Positions 1 through 11,345 of a DNA stretch of 64,000 nucleotides are shown one piece after another. Source of the DNA: Alnus glutinosa (lineage: Eukaryota; Streptophyta; Magnoliopsida; Fagales; Betulaceae); assembly GCF_958979055.1 (NCBI RefSeq), contig NC_084891.1:821001-885000 (forward strand), in the 5' to 3' direction. Each line of letters starts with the position of its first letter. Position 1 is the stretch's first letter. Position numbers and translations under genes: made by a program. Under the pieces are notes generated by a model that saw nothing but the letters and a program-made list of their open reading frames with translations, was not told the DNA's origin and searched no databases.

Positions 1-3000
1 TTTTCTGCAACAATCATAGAATTATATTAAAAACTATCATGCTCAGCTGAGATGAAATTTGCATATGTTAGAATCCAGAATCCAAAACAAAGAGACCTAA
101 GATATTTCACTTTTTTTCCCCACCGTATTTGCTATCACATGAAGCATTGAATTATCAACCACGAACATAGTCTAACTACAACCGACAAAACCGTAAGCAA
201 ACATTACATAAAATTAGAGTAAAATAAATCTTTAAAATTGATATTCAGTGTAACCGTGTGCAATTCCAAAGCAGTAAAATAAAATAAACGAAAAACCTCA
301 AAACAAGAAAAGATCCAAATCCCAATTCAAAAGCACAGAATGAGAGACTCTACTCATAAAACAATTTAACAGAGGAAAACTCCCAAAATTCAATATACCC
401 TAAATGAGGCCCCTAGGGGTTCTGAGAAAATGCAGAACTGAATAGAGATCCAGAGTCTGTTATATGACTTCCCCCATTTTTCGACACCCAAGTAAAGAAA
501 CCAACCAAAACCAGTTTCAGCGAGTGATTCATGCTTTTGTTTTTTTGTTTTTGTTTTTCTCTATTCTTTTTAACAAACCAAGAAAAGAAACAATCAGACC
601 CAATATCTCATTTGGTTCACTTTTCCCTCAATTTCCCCATCAACCAAACGGTAAGCTCACCATGGCAGCCCGAACATAGAAACTCTACAAGAAACCCCAA
701 ATGGGTACCTTTGCAAAGACCGTGCCTTCCAAATTTTCACATGCAAAATATCTCATCTAAACCCCAAAAAGAAGAAATACCCACAAACCAAACAACACAC
801 AAGAACGCAAACAACACCAGCCCAAGAAGAAAAATCAGGATTACAAAAGAAATTGACCTGGTGGTGGCGCAGTCACACAGAGAGAGATGGGGGATTCAAA
901 GCTGAAGTCTTTCTCTCCTTCTCAGTCTCCCTTTAAAAAGAGGTTCTTTGTGTCACTCAAAAACCCCTCAAAAAGTCCAACCAACCAAACCGATCCCCCA
1001 CTTTTCTCTCTCTCTCTCCAGGTATCCACTCACAAAGCCACGGTGACGACGACACAATTACCCTTACATCGGCAGCAGTAAAAACACTGTTTTCTTTTTG
1101 CTAAAATACAATTCAATTGGACTGGAGAAATATCAAATTATCAATAGGACAAAAACAAAACCACCAATTCTAGGAAGAGAGAGACGGCGACAGAGACTAA
1201 GAAAGAGAACAACTGATGAGTGCGAGTGGGAGACAGAAGGGGCGTGGGACCGACAGTGACTTCTGGCCCCCACCAACTCTCTTCAAAAGAAACAAGGTAG
1301 GCCCCTCAGGACACGTTCGTGGGAATCACCAAAAATTATTATATGTACAGCTTTTCGGGGGAGTTACAGAGCTTCCTGGTGGCCCCCACCCTATCCGTAC
1401 GCCTACATGAATTAAATTCGATGGATTTCAGTCTGATAGATGTAACCCAATAAATCCAAGAGTCAGAAAATGCCATCCTTTCCCTCTCCCTCCCACGCCC
1501 CTAGAGGGCGCGTGGGTACTCATGGAGTGGCCCCAGCCCAATCCTGCTCGTTTGTCCGCCAGTCGAACCCAGTTGGGCCTGGGTGCAGATGGAGATGCTT
1601 TGGCGATATTTAGGACTTTAGGCAGTACCAACCCAATAATGGAAAGAAAAAAAATAAAAAACCCCTAATAATGGAAAGAAAGGGATATTTGGGTACGATG
1701 AATGATGATGCTTTTCAAGTAACAAGTTTGAGCAGTGCTGTTTGAGCCCTCATTTTATATCGATTGACTTAATATATTTTAAGTGATTTTTTATATTAAT
1801 TATTTTAAAAAATAACTTAAAACATGTTACATCAACATGTGTAAAATGAATATTAAAAATAACATTATTTAATAATTTTATATTGCATTGTTGTTAAACA
1901 ACTACGAACTTAACATAAAGAGTAATTTTAGCGACAAGTGTGTTTTGTCATGTCAGTTAAAAACAATTATACACCCTCTCTTGTTTGGGGTCACCTTTAA
2001 CCACCACCTAGGGTGGAACTTAGCGCCGGATCTAATGGTCGTAATCATTGACTGAATTAGAGGGCGCTAGTGGGGCCATGCCCCCTCTAGCCAAAAAAAA
2101 AAAAATGTCTACAATGCAATTTTTTTAAGCTTTTAAATTTGTTAAAAAAGAACATTTTAACAATTTGTAATTTTTTTAGCCCCACCAAATTGAAATGTGG
2201 AAAATGATATTCAAAATAATTGTACACACTTTTTTTTTTTCACTTTCATGTAAAAAAAAGTGAAATCATTTATACATCAGCTTGTTGTACAAAGTATGTA
2301 CCATTATCGTGCAAAAAACATTACTCAGTACAACCACTCCAAAAATTCAATTAAGGTGAAAGAGGCTAAATCGTATTTTTGGGTATTCCCATGTCAATGC
2401 GTAATTAAGCTAGCCATAAGTACAACCCCCGTATGGCTAGCATTACTTGGAATTAAAAACACATTTGGAAAGTTATGGATATGAAAGTAATAAAAGAAGA
2501 AAGTTACACATCAAACATAAAATACTAGGAGAATGTGTTACCATATCGATCAAAAATGATTTTTTATTTTTTATATGTTTACCATATAATTTTTTTTTTT
2601 TTTTTTTTTTTTAATAATAGTCATGATCTCGATCATGACTATAATCAATCTCTTTCTTTTCTTGATTCCATCCGATGTTTAATATTCTCTTAGAATAAAG
2701 TTAAACTATCAATGGTCGAGAACTTCTTTAATATTCTCTTCCAATAAGTTTGTTTATTTTGTGACATTTATTTCTTAGAAAACGAAAGTAAAATAAAATA
2801 AGACCAGATGGACCATTGACGTTAGTAAAAGTGTAAAATCAACCCTTGCATCACACACTTGGAGTGGATTTTAGGTCATGAAACAGTCTTGTGCCTTTTG
2901 GCATCATCTTTTAATAGGATTTAATCATTATAAATACTCTCCATCTTATTCAGGTGACTAAAAGGGAGGAGTAAGGTTGGGCAGTTAATTAGGGTATATC

Positions 3001-4775
3001 TTATTTTTTTATTTTTTATATATATATTTTAAAAAAAAAAAAGATGAAAAGAGAGGAGCAATAGTCAATCGATCATATAAGATACCATAATCAGCACAAT
3101 ATGTACCAATATGTTCTTTTTCTATGTTCTGATATATATATATATCTGTGTGTGTTCAACATGCAGCTTTTATATGTTGTATAGAGTCGTATGTACAGGC
3201 CGGCCAAAAGATAAGTACCCATTAGTTAGCTTGTATATACTATATATAATGGGCAGCAAGAATATAATATATTACAAGTTTAGAAAAATAAGAATATATA
3301 TATATATATAGAAGTAAGAAGTCTGAATAGGCCAGGTCGACTATATTTCAACCAAATCATATGGATTATTTGTTATACATGAATTCTTGACAAAGTCCTT
3401 ATAAAACTATAATTTTATCTTCAAATTAAAAATTATATATAAAAAAAATATTAAACACCTTGGATCAAGGGTTGACAAACCACCGGAACTCATAGGCACT
3501 TGGAAGTAGTCGGGCACTCCCTCTGTCTAGTTTTGAGAGTGGTTGACAACCTTTAATTAAGAGTCTTGAGTCTAAGGAAGCTAGTTCTAGGGGACCGAAC
3601 CATTTTAAGAGATATTTTGGGGGGGTGGTTTGACCACCCTAGAAGTGGGTTTTGAAGGTAATCGCCTATTCTCATAAAACTTTAAGGTGGTTCAATGACC
3701 TTCGGGACTCTAGGGTGGCTAATCCATTCTCATGAAAGTGGTTCGGCCACCCTCTTTAAGCACCCCAAAAACTATTGGTGTTCTTTATTTAGATACTGGC
3801 AAGGATATAGTACGTGGGTTTGTTTGATATTTTAAGAGCCTATAAATTTAATTATTACAAGGTCAAATCCTATGAACCAATTTAATAAGTTTTGCTAAAA
3901 GCTGTTACGTTTGTCAAGAACTGATGCAGATTAATTAATATTAACCAAATCAATAAAAAATAATGAGTTAAACATAAGAATGAAAACAAAAAGAAATTGA
4001 GAAAATGGGAAGTTATTATTCATTTTTACTTTTGCCCAAGGCCTTGCCATGTTATTTCTTAGGGGTAACAATTTATCTTCATGTTGTCGAGTTTGGTTTC
4101 TATTGAGGCATACGTTTATAACTATATAAATCAACCATAACGAGACCTAATTAATTAAATGGGCTAGATCTTTTTAATTTTAATCTATTAATTTTATGTC
4201 AGGTTCGTAAATCGTATAAAAAATTATCAATCATAAATGCCACATGTTGCTCGGTCATCCACGTACACACCTCTTTACACACCTCTTCACCTTCACCAGC
4301 CTACCCTCTTCCTCCCTATGGCTCTAGTCCTTGTGGGTGGATCACACACACCTCTTTGAAGTGCATGGGTTACATGCGCGACCTCCACAATATATGGATC
4401 TTTCCAAGCAAATCCAACGACTCTTTTCTAACTAGCCTTTTTAATTAGTGCCCAAAATTTTTCAGATTCAAATTTAAACTCTTAACAATTTTTGATCTAG
4501 TTGGGCGTTAGACTCACCACCTTAACTATTATGTATATATATACCTCTTAGCTTCTCTAATTTTCTCGAAAACTAGTCGGGAACTAAATTTTATGGAATT
4601 ATCTTGTTAGAGTACTCCTGGCGGTCAAAGGCTGCCATCAGCCTCGCTACAACATTCCTGCTCGACCTTCTCTTTCAAGCAGTGAGTGCTAAACGTCAAT
4701 CTAGATTGGATTTCTGTGTGAGTTTAGCTATTTTGGTGAGCCAATTTGATGAAAATCTTGAAAAACCACTCCTAG
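1..4775. other. gene-poor AT-rich intergenic stretch
   Basis: I see no supportable coding gene here. The short open frames are not family-like and lack good context. Around 840-1080 a CT-rich stretch, read on the minus strand, has a possible splice donor after a CCACCACCAG run. It could be the untranslated leader of a minus-strand gene lying left of the window, but this is weak. 1220-1640 is more GC-rich without a recognisable domain. 3480-3780 has several short copies of a GGTGG/CCACC-containing sequence, probably an old repeat. AT-only runs occur near 3010-3035 and 3290-3310. Confidence 0.5.
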
Positions 4776-5084
4776 CAGCCTCACCATTTTTACCAAAAAA
4801 ATTTGATGACTGAAATTACTAACCAAATTAGATGAGGCATTTTCACTAAACAACCTACTCACCAAATTTTGTTTCACCTTTCTCTCTCACATGATTAGCA
4901 CACTTTTTTCATTTTTTCTCTCATTTTCTTCTCCCATTTCTCATCTCTCACACGATAATGTCCTTATTTCATGGATATAAATGATTTTTTGTAAAAAGAT
5001 TATATAGAGAAAAAATAAATAAATATGAAAAAATTATTATTTAAATGGAATAGTGAATATTGACTAGTTAAAATGGTGAGGCTG
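4776..5084. repeat. MITE-like inverted repeat
   Basis: A 14-base sequence at 4776-4789 (CAGCCTCACCATTT) returns as its exact reverse complement at 5071-5084, and similarity extends imperfectly a few bases either way. About 280 bases of AT-rich, non-coding DNA lie between. The size and structure fit a miniature inverted-repeat DNA transposon. Target duplication and exact ends were not established, and outer weaker repeats suggest the element may run from about 4725 to 5175. Confidence 0.4.
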
Positions 5085-5340
5085 CTGGAGAAATTTTAAT
5101 AAAGTGGCTCACCAGAATAGAAAAAAAATAATTTTTAGTTATTTTGGTGACTAAAATTTGATGAGACTACTAGAAATGCTTTTATATGTAGTTTATTTTC
5201 TATTATATTTTAAAAATAAATAAATAAATAAATAAATAATGAACTCATCAACCAAGTTTTAAAACATTCGAGGCCCTTCTGGGTTCTGGCACCAACAACT
5301 TTTATAACAAGGCCCCTAAAAGTTCGCCACGCAGAATAGT

Positions 5341-5475
5341 ACGTGTGCATGCACTCACACCTGTCAGTCCACTCAACCGCAACGTTGCTACGTGTGCTTC
5401 AGTCTCTGCCCTATCTATATCTACATTCTACACACCGCCCCACGAAAACCTCAACCTCTAAAGACTTACCCCAGA
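5341..5475 (+). promoter_or_regulatory. putative promoter of the LEA/DUF4149 gene
   Basis: Two ACGTG cores (5341-5345 and 5390-5394), the core of ABA-responsive elements, flank one RY-type CATGCA motif (5348-5353). A TATA-like TATATC stretch lies near 5416-5421. ACGTG plus RY motifs are the usual combination in promoters driven by ABI5- and ABI3-type factors in seeds, which would suit an LEA-like product. The motifs are seen directly; the regulation is inferred and short motifs can occur by chance. Confidence 0.35.
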
Positions 5476-5538
5476 ATGTCGCAACTGAAGTATATCAAAC
5501 CTTCCATTGATGACCCAGAAATTAAGCCAAATAATTAA
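5476..5538 (+). promoter_or_regulatory. upstream ORF in the LEA/DUF4149 leader
   Basis: An ATG at 5476 opens a 20-codon frame ending in TAA at 5536-5538, 14 bases before the main ATG at 5553. If the transcript starts near 5440, as the TATA-like site suggests, ribosomes would meet this frame first and reinitiation would be needed for the main protein. No similarity to known conserved peptide uORFs was recognised. Confidence 0.35.
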
Positions 5539-5552
5539 AAGAAACAATTAAG

Positions 5553-7542
5553 ATGATGAACCTCTTGGCCTTGTCTCTCGTTGTGACTTCACTGGCAGCA
5601 GCAGGAGTGTGGTCTCCCAGTCCAGAGAAGCAGAAGCATGGAGTGGACGTGATAGTGAAAGAAGTCCATAGAACGATTGTCATTGAGTATGATGAAGATG
5701 GTCAGCCCATTACCAAAGTCTCTATCTCGCCAGAAGAGCAACAACATGCCAACAACATGGCTAAGGAGAAGAAGATCGAAGAAGCCTCCTCTGTAAACGG
5801 TGGGAGAGAGAGCCATGTTTTTCCTAAGGAGCTCATATGCGATGCCTTTGGTAAATGCAAGCACAGGGTAGCAAGTGCAATGGGTAAGGCTAAGGAGAGG
5901 GTATCCGAGGCGGCACACGAGGCGATCGAGAAGAAGGAGGAGATGGCACACGAGGTGGGAGAGGCTGCAAGCCATGCATTAGGTAAAGCCAAAGAAACGG
6001 TGTCTCAGAAAGCTCACGAGACAATAGGCGAGACAAAGGAGAGGACACACGAGGTGGGAGAGGCTGCAGGCCATGCATTAGGTAAAGCCAAAGAAACGGT
6101 GTCCCAGAAAGCTCACGAGGTTGAAGAACGCGCTAAAGAGTCTGTAGAAGCTGCCATGGGTAAGGTGAAGGAGGAAAAGGACATTATAGCGATGAATGTA
6201 TCTGATAAAGCGGAGAAGGCTAAAGAGGAGGCGGTGAAGAAAGCCAAAGAAGCTTCGGACAAAGTCAAGAGGGGAATACTTGGGCACGGGAGACAGGTCG
6301 GGCATGATGCTGTGAAGTACGTGACATCAGCGGAGGCGATGGGTGTGGTGAACTTGCTGGGGTTCGCCACGGCTTATGGGATGTGCATGTGGGTTACGTT
6401 TATTTCGAGCTATGTGTTGGCCGCGGTGATGCCGCGGCAGCAGTTCGGGATTGTTCAGAGCAAGATATATCCGGTGTATTTCAGGGCCATGGCTTGTAGC
6501 ATTGCGATGGCTTTGTTGGGGCTGGTGTTGGGCAATGGGAGAAGGATGTTCTCAAGCACGGTTGCAATGTTGCAGGGCTGTAATCTTTTGGCATCGCTTT
6601 TGATGGTTTTCCTCAATGCGCTTTACTTGGAGCCACGGGCCACCAAGGTACTTTAGCTTTATGCTCAAATGGTTCTCTTGCTTGGCTGTACATGTCCTAT
6701 TATAACACTCTTATATCACTGGACTTTTAGGGATCAATTAATAATGAACTCTTCAAGAATCCCTCATTTTACTTACCGAGTGACAATTCGAATTCGACAC
6801 ATATTTATAAAATTATATAGATCAATATTAATATAACCTATTTAATTAAACGAATTCAGTGTCAAATTCGTGGGTCCTATCAGAAATGGTGGCCCCTAAT
6901 AGACCTAATGTTCCACAAATTCCCAAGCTTTCATTTGATCCCCTCGACTACAACTTTTGTTGATGACTTTACCCGTTAGCAAAAGTTTGATGTAAGATTG
7001 TAATATACATTACCTTTCACTATTTTCACTTCCTAGAAACCCACTGGTTAGGAAATTCAATTAAATTGGATCGAGCCATAGGATCCAATAGGTATCAGTG
7101 GTTTATGGTTGAAAGTCTGACTAATTAAACGAGTTAAGTTTGACCTACTCGAATCCGACAAACGCCACCACACTTAGTTAGGTAGGTGATATATACCATG
7201 ATTAAATCAATTTCTTTTCGTTGGACATTCCAGGTGATGTTTGAGAGGATGAAGATGGAGAAGGAAGAGGGGAGAGGAAGAGAGGAATTAACTGCTGATG
7301 AGCCCAGCCGGGTCTCTGATCAGGCGCAGCCGCCAGTTGCTGATGCTACAGCTTCAACTACAACAAGCACGGCTCCTGCAGCGCGAGCAGAGCAGGAAGT
7401 GGTCAGGTCTCGGATGGGTAGACTGAGTGACAGGCTAAAGAAGCTGAACTCCTACTCTTCTTTCCTCAATATACTGACCCTGATGGCTCTCAATTGGCAT
7501 CTTGTTTACCTCGCCCACCTTCTTCACTTGATCACCTGCTAA
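5553..7542 (+). CDS. LEA-like protein with C-terminal DUF4149/TMEM205-like membrane domain
   Basis: Two exons, 5553-6647 and 7234-7542, with a GT-AG intron at 6648-7233 in phase 0, give 467 residues. Residues 1-19 look like a signal peptide. Residues about 100-240 are Lys/Glu/Ala-rich LEA_4-like amphipathic repeats (AKE, AHE and GKAKE motifs). Residues 258-360 hold three hydrophobic segments (about 265-293, 308-327, 335-359) with the MPRQQFG...KIYPVYF signature I associate with DUF4149/TMEM205. Exon 2 adds an acidic, Ala/Thr-rich linker and a last hydrophobic helix (about residues 443-465). The order matches the Arabidopsis LEA/DUF4149 proteins such as AT1G72100 (about 480 residues). The family is linked to seed or stress protection; the biochemical role is unknown. 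It has two near-identical LEA segments with a 33-residue period. Single copy in this window. Confidence 0.85.
5955..6119 (+). repeat. internal 99-bp-period duplication in the LEA region
   Basis: Bases 5955-6020 and 6054-6119 are almost identical and encode the same 22 residues apart from one Ser/Gly change (residues 135-156 and 168-189). The period of 99 bp keeps the reading frame and is a multiple of the 11-residue LEA repeat (33 residues). This looks like a fairly recent in-frame duplication of three LEA motifs. Confidence 0.8.
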
Positions 7543-7725
7543 TGAATGGAGCGCGCTGCCTGTTTTCTATAATATTCTTGTATATGTATATGATAATGAT
7601 ATGTTGCTGCTGTGTGTGTATATATAATTAAATATATGATGCTTGTAAAGTTGTGCTCTTAATTGGTTTTGTAAAACGCAAGCTTTAGTAGAGAAACCTT
7701 CTTGCATTTTCTGTGTTAATGTTAC

Positions 7726-7731
7726 AATAAA
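7726..7731 (+). terminator. polyadenylation signal, LEA/DUF4149 gene
   Basis: AATAAA lies 184 bases after the stop codon in T-rich DNA, a plausible poly(A) signal for the upstream gene. Confidence 0.45.
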
Positions 7732-8148
7732 GAATGAAATTTTGTAAGGAAAAATCCACATGGCCAGCAATTAACGTGACAAGAAAAAGGCCATGCAATT
7801 GCATATATGTACTACTCCAGATTGTTTTTAGTGTTTACCTGTTGTTGACAGCTAAGTTACGTGGACAGCGGATATGGGTGGTTATTATATATCCATCTGT
7901 ATTTTCAACCCTACAAATTACCATGTCAATAATTGGGGAAGAGAAATTGAAACCAGCAATTTGTCAGAAGCATATATATGCACCTTTGCTAAGAGTATTA
8001 TAAACGAAATTCATTTATTTGGCTAAGGGGAGAAAGGTAATACGTACGTACATTTGGAATAAAACAGCAAAAACAGCACACCCGCATCACCCACATTGCA
8101 CCATCTATTTCTTTTTCAACACATACATACAATAATCTTCTATGATCA
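7732..8148. other. intergenic, nothing recognised
   Basis: About 400 bases between the LEA gene poly(A) signal and the MADS-box relic. Only short unsupported frames are present. Confidence 0.5.
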
Positions 8149-8687
8149 CTAGATGCTCCTTTTGTTATTATCATCGTCAGCCATAAGTTGGGTGGGCTTA
8201 ATACCCTTTATGAATTCAATCCTATTGGTGATAAAGTTAATCTTTTCATCCACCATATGCATGTGACGTATTTCCGTTAAATCTTCTGAACAACTTGATT
8301 TTTTACCTGCCAAGAACCCAATCAAAAGTAGTTCCATCTCTAGCCCTCGGTTCCTCTTCTTTTCTGTCTCTAATCTCCCATTTAACTTTGATATACTTTT
8401 TTCAAGAAATACTTTTTGATCCATCATATATTTACCTTGTCCTCGGTTCTTTCTAGGCAAATTATTGAACATTTCAAGTGCTCAAAATGCTTCTTGTGGA
8501 GAAGGCCAAACATACGGCTGAGGATCACAACTACTGTAAATATATAATAGCACATGCAAATAATGCCACATAAAGTTGTAAGCTCACTCAGCTTCTTCAA
8601 TAGACCGGCCTACCTTTTTCTGAAGGTGGTTCTCCTGAGATATTCATTAGAAATCATTTGATCATGCTTAACCTTCTTTCTACCCAT
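8149..8687 (-). pseudogene. broken type I MADS-box gene (AGL80/PHERES-like, M-gamma type)
   Basis: Reading leftward from the ATG at 8685-8687, the translation starts MGRKKVK and continues with a MADS domain (FRKR, a stop, then AGLLKKLSELTTLCGI). The TAG is codon 26 (8610-8612), where a Lys or Arg is expected. The frame then shifts, and a second frame gives the DPQPYVWPSP motif typical of M-gamma MADS proteins. A TGA follows nine codons after DPQP starts, after which an open stretch runs to 8149 with the post-MADS region (LEKSISKLNGRLETEKKRN, FLAGK, INFITNRIEFI). The remaining length of about 180 codons is near the lower end for the family. Type I MADS factors act in the female gametophyte and endosperm; this copy cannot make a full protein. 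The evidence is motif order; no alignment was run. Confidence 0.75.
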
Positions 8688-9001
8688 GGTCAAGAACACA
8701 AAGAAGGTATATTAGGGTACGCTTCTGGAAAGTAACCTAGCTAGAGATATATATAGTGGTATGTAGACAGCCCATTGGAAGGGTAAACCAGCATATATGA
8801 TACTGTGGTTAATTGCAGCATTTTCATGGATAACAATATAATCAACATTTAATATGTAAAACCTAGCCTGTTCCCTTTTACTTGGCCAATATGAATTGTA
8901 TTTTTAATGAAAAGATTCGGTCTCCAACCATAAAAAAGGTACCTTATTTTAACAGACGAAGTGGAAACCACAGGGATAATTCTTTGCCCTCCTATCAGAT
9001 C
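8688..9001. other. intergenic, nothing recognised
   Basis: This is unique sequence between the MADS-box relic and the left edge of the segmental duplication. I see no gene or clear repeat. Confidence 0.5.
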
Positions 9002-11345
9002 GCCACGTATACATCTTTGCCACATCAATATGTCATCTAAAACAAACAAACAAAAAGAAGAAGAAGAAAGAAAGAAGGGGTGGTGGTGGTGGGGGAAAAA
9101 ATCCCCTCTGCGGGTGGTGGTAGGGTTCTCCGGCAACCCACCCCCACCCAGCGGAGGTGGTCACTGGGTTGGGGAGTCCTCCCCACAAAATAGTGTCAAA
9201 ACATGGATGCGCCTCATGCTCTTTCATCATTATATTGAACATATTTTATATTTTGTCTTTTATCTTTTTTCCTTTTGTTGAGTAATATTTTTTCATCTTA
9301 GTTCTCTTATCTGCTTCTTCTCTCTTTCTTCAACTTTTCTTCTCAATTTTTAGTTGTCCCACATCAGCCTTAATTGCATTAACTGAGTTTTTAATTGCTC
9401 TGCAATGGAGCATGTATATATGTAACATCCACCACTTCAATTATTCAAAATAATTGCTAGGGTATCTTAGCAATCAAAACAACAGAAATAGAATAGTTTA
9501 CTTCCTAAACCATTGTCCCAACATCAACACTTTGATTATTCAACAAAAATTACTGCTAAGGTATCCTAACAATCCTGTATCGTCATACAAGATGTTTTTA
9601 AGTTTCTACCTGATTTTGGGGTGTGTCTTGGGAGGTGGTGGGGAGTTTCACCATGGTAAAGGTTTACTTCATATTTCACTCTTTGAATAACCGATCGAAT
9701 GTTTACGACCATGCATAGCTAAACCAGATATTGGCTTTAAAACTACTTCAAAGAGTAATTTAAATTGGTATGTACTTTGCAATCGTAAGGAGCACATGTT
9801 TTTCAGTTTGATCTTGAATACGTAACAAATATGGAGGAAAGGAGAAAAAACTTACAAGAGCTCCATAAGGTTAGTTTGTTAGAAGATAAAATCACCACCT
9901 CAGAATCAGCTTCAAAATCAGGACCATGCAGAGCATCATGCAGAGGAGTGTAATCCGGACCTAGCTCAGTTGCTAGTAGACTCTCCTAGCAACCCTACTC
10001 ACAGCATGCCATATACAGAAATCACCTTTGGAAGACGGCAGCCTACTAATCGGTCTACAATTGCAGCCTGCAGTCCAGGATTCCAGGCCCCATGTTTTCT
10101 GCATCTCTCTAACTTAATCCAATGTAATCAGCATAGGATCTAGTTAATTGTTTGTTTATTATTTGCACTAAGTTTCATAAGTTTGTTTTATTCTTAGCTC
10201 AAGGAGCTCAACGTGTAACTTGTACTGTATAAATAGAAACACAATCTCTGCACTTGGATTTCAACCAAGCAGAGTATTCTCCAATTCTTCTATAGAGTGT
10301 TTTCAATTCTTTCATAGTTAACTCATCTGTCCAACTGATTAATGATTCCGCTTGGCTTGGCCCAGTGCTTCCATTTGGTGTTGCATCAACATCGGTTGGC
10401 TTTGACAATCTTCTAGTCATAAAGTCACTAGAATGGAACAGTTGTTTTTTTGTTCTGATTGGTACTAGAATGAGACAATTTGGCTTTAGATGCTCACTGT
10501 GCAACATAAAATGGGGATAGGAATAAGTTTCTTAAAACTCTGATTTCTTGATGACTAAAAGCTGCAGGCAAGAAAAAAAATGAATAAACTAAAAACGAGT
10601 GGAAAGTTCAAGACCTGTTGGGTGCATGCGTAACTTACTAATAAAGAAAAAAAAGGAACTGGCAGAAAGTTCCTGGCCAACAAAGATATGAATAACCTTC
10701 TAATATTTCTCGTTGAACAAAAAAAAAAAAGAGAAAAAGAAAAACCAACTAAATATTACCTGACATAAAATAAGATGGTTTCAAGATAAACTGCTTCACC
10801 AACTAGAATTCCTCATTACAGAAGGAAAGTGGTCAATCAATGGACGTAATACCATAAACCAAAATAAAAGTTGACCAACGTTTTGCTGATTCTTGTAGAT
10901 TGCAGAAAAGATATCCACAAATTCGTTCACTTCTTGCGAAAGTATGAATTTAGACTCTTCATTTTACTATCAATGTTCTGATAGTAGGCATTGCACCGTC
11001 CTCTGTAACTGGAAACTTTCTTCCTGAAACAAATGTCGTTTTTCAAATTCCCATTAACCAACGAGAAAATACTAATTAACAAGACAACGAACAATATCAT
11101 TAAGGTTTTGGTAGATACCTGACTCTTTATGATCAGTTTGACTCTTGAAATAGTTGATTATTAGGAGTTCGGCTGTCCTTTTTAGCTTCCATTTCCCAAG
11201 TCTTACCCCTTTACTGCTTCACAATTAGATGTCTACCTCATCAAAGCCAAATCTGTAGCACAGGGATTCTTCTGCCTCCCTAAATTTGTGGCTGGAACAG
11301 ATCAAACCAAGGATCACTAACCCAAGTAATTTACTCTAATTGAAA
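9002..11345. other. non-coding left part of copy A with a possible solo LTR
   Basis: No gene supported. Around 10140-10330 there is a TATAAATA box (10228-10235) followed by sequence that looks like the R/U5 part of a Copia-type LTR. The upstream part (about 9890-10110) may be retroelement-derived. The minus-strand frame at 10208-10507 is open in both copies, but nearly all differences between copies change the amino acid, so I treat it as chance. 10560-11345 is probably the former 3' flank of the PPR gene. Confidence 0.4.

Noticed and set aside
8961-9281. Gly/Pro/Lys-rich frames on both strands, also at 45724-46245
   Set aside because: They come from a GGTGGTGG/GAAGAA low-complexity stretch, and the two duplicate copies do not keep the same frame.
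10208-10507. 99-codon minus-strand frame with an ATG, open also in copy B (47067-47366)
   Set aside because: By eye the differences between the two copies nearly all change the amino acid, no domain is visible, and the region lies over a TATAAATA box of an LTR-like sequence on the other strand.
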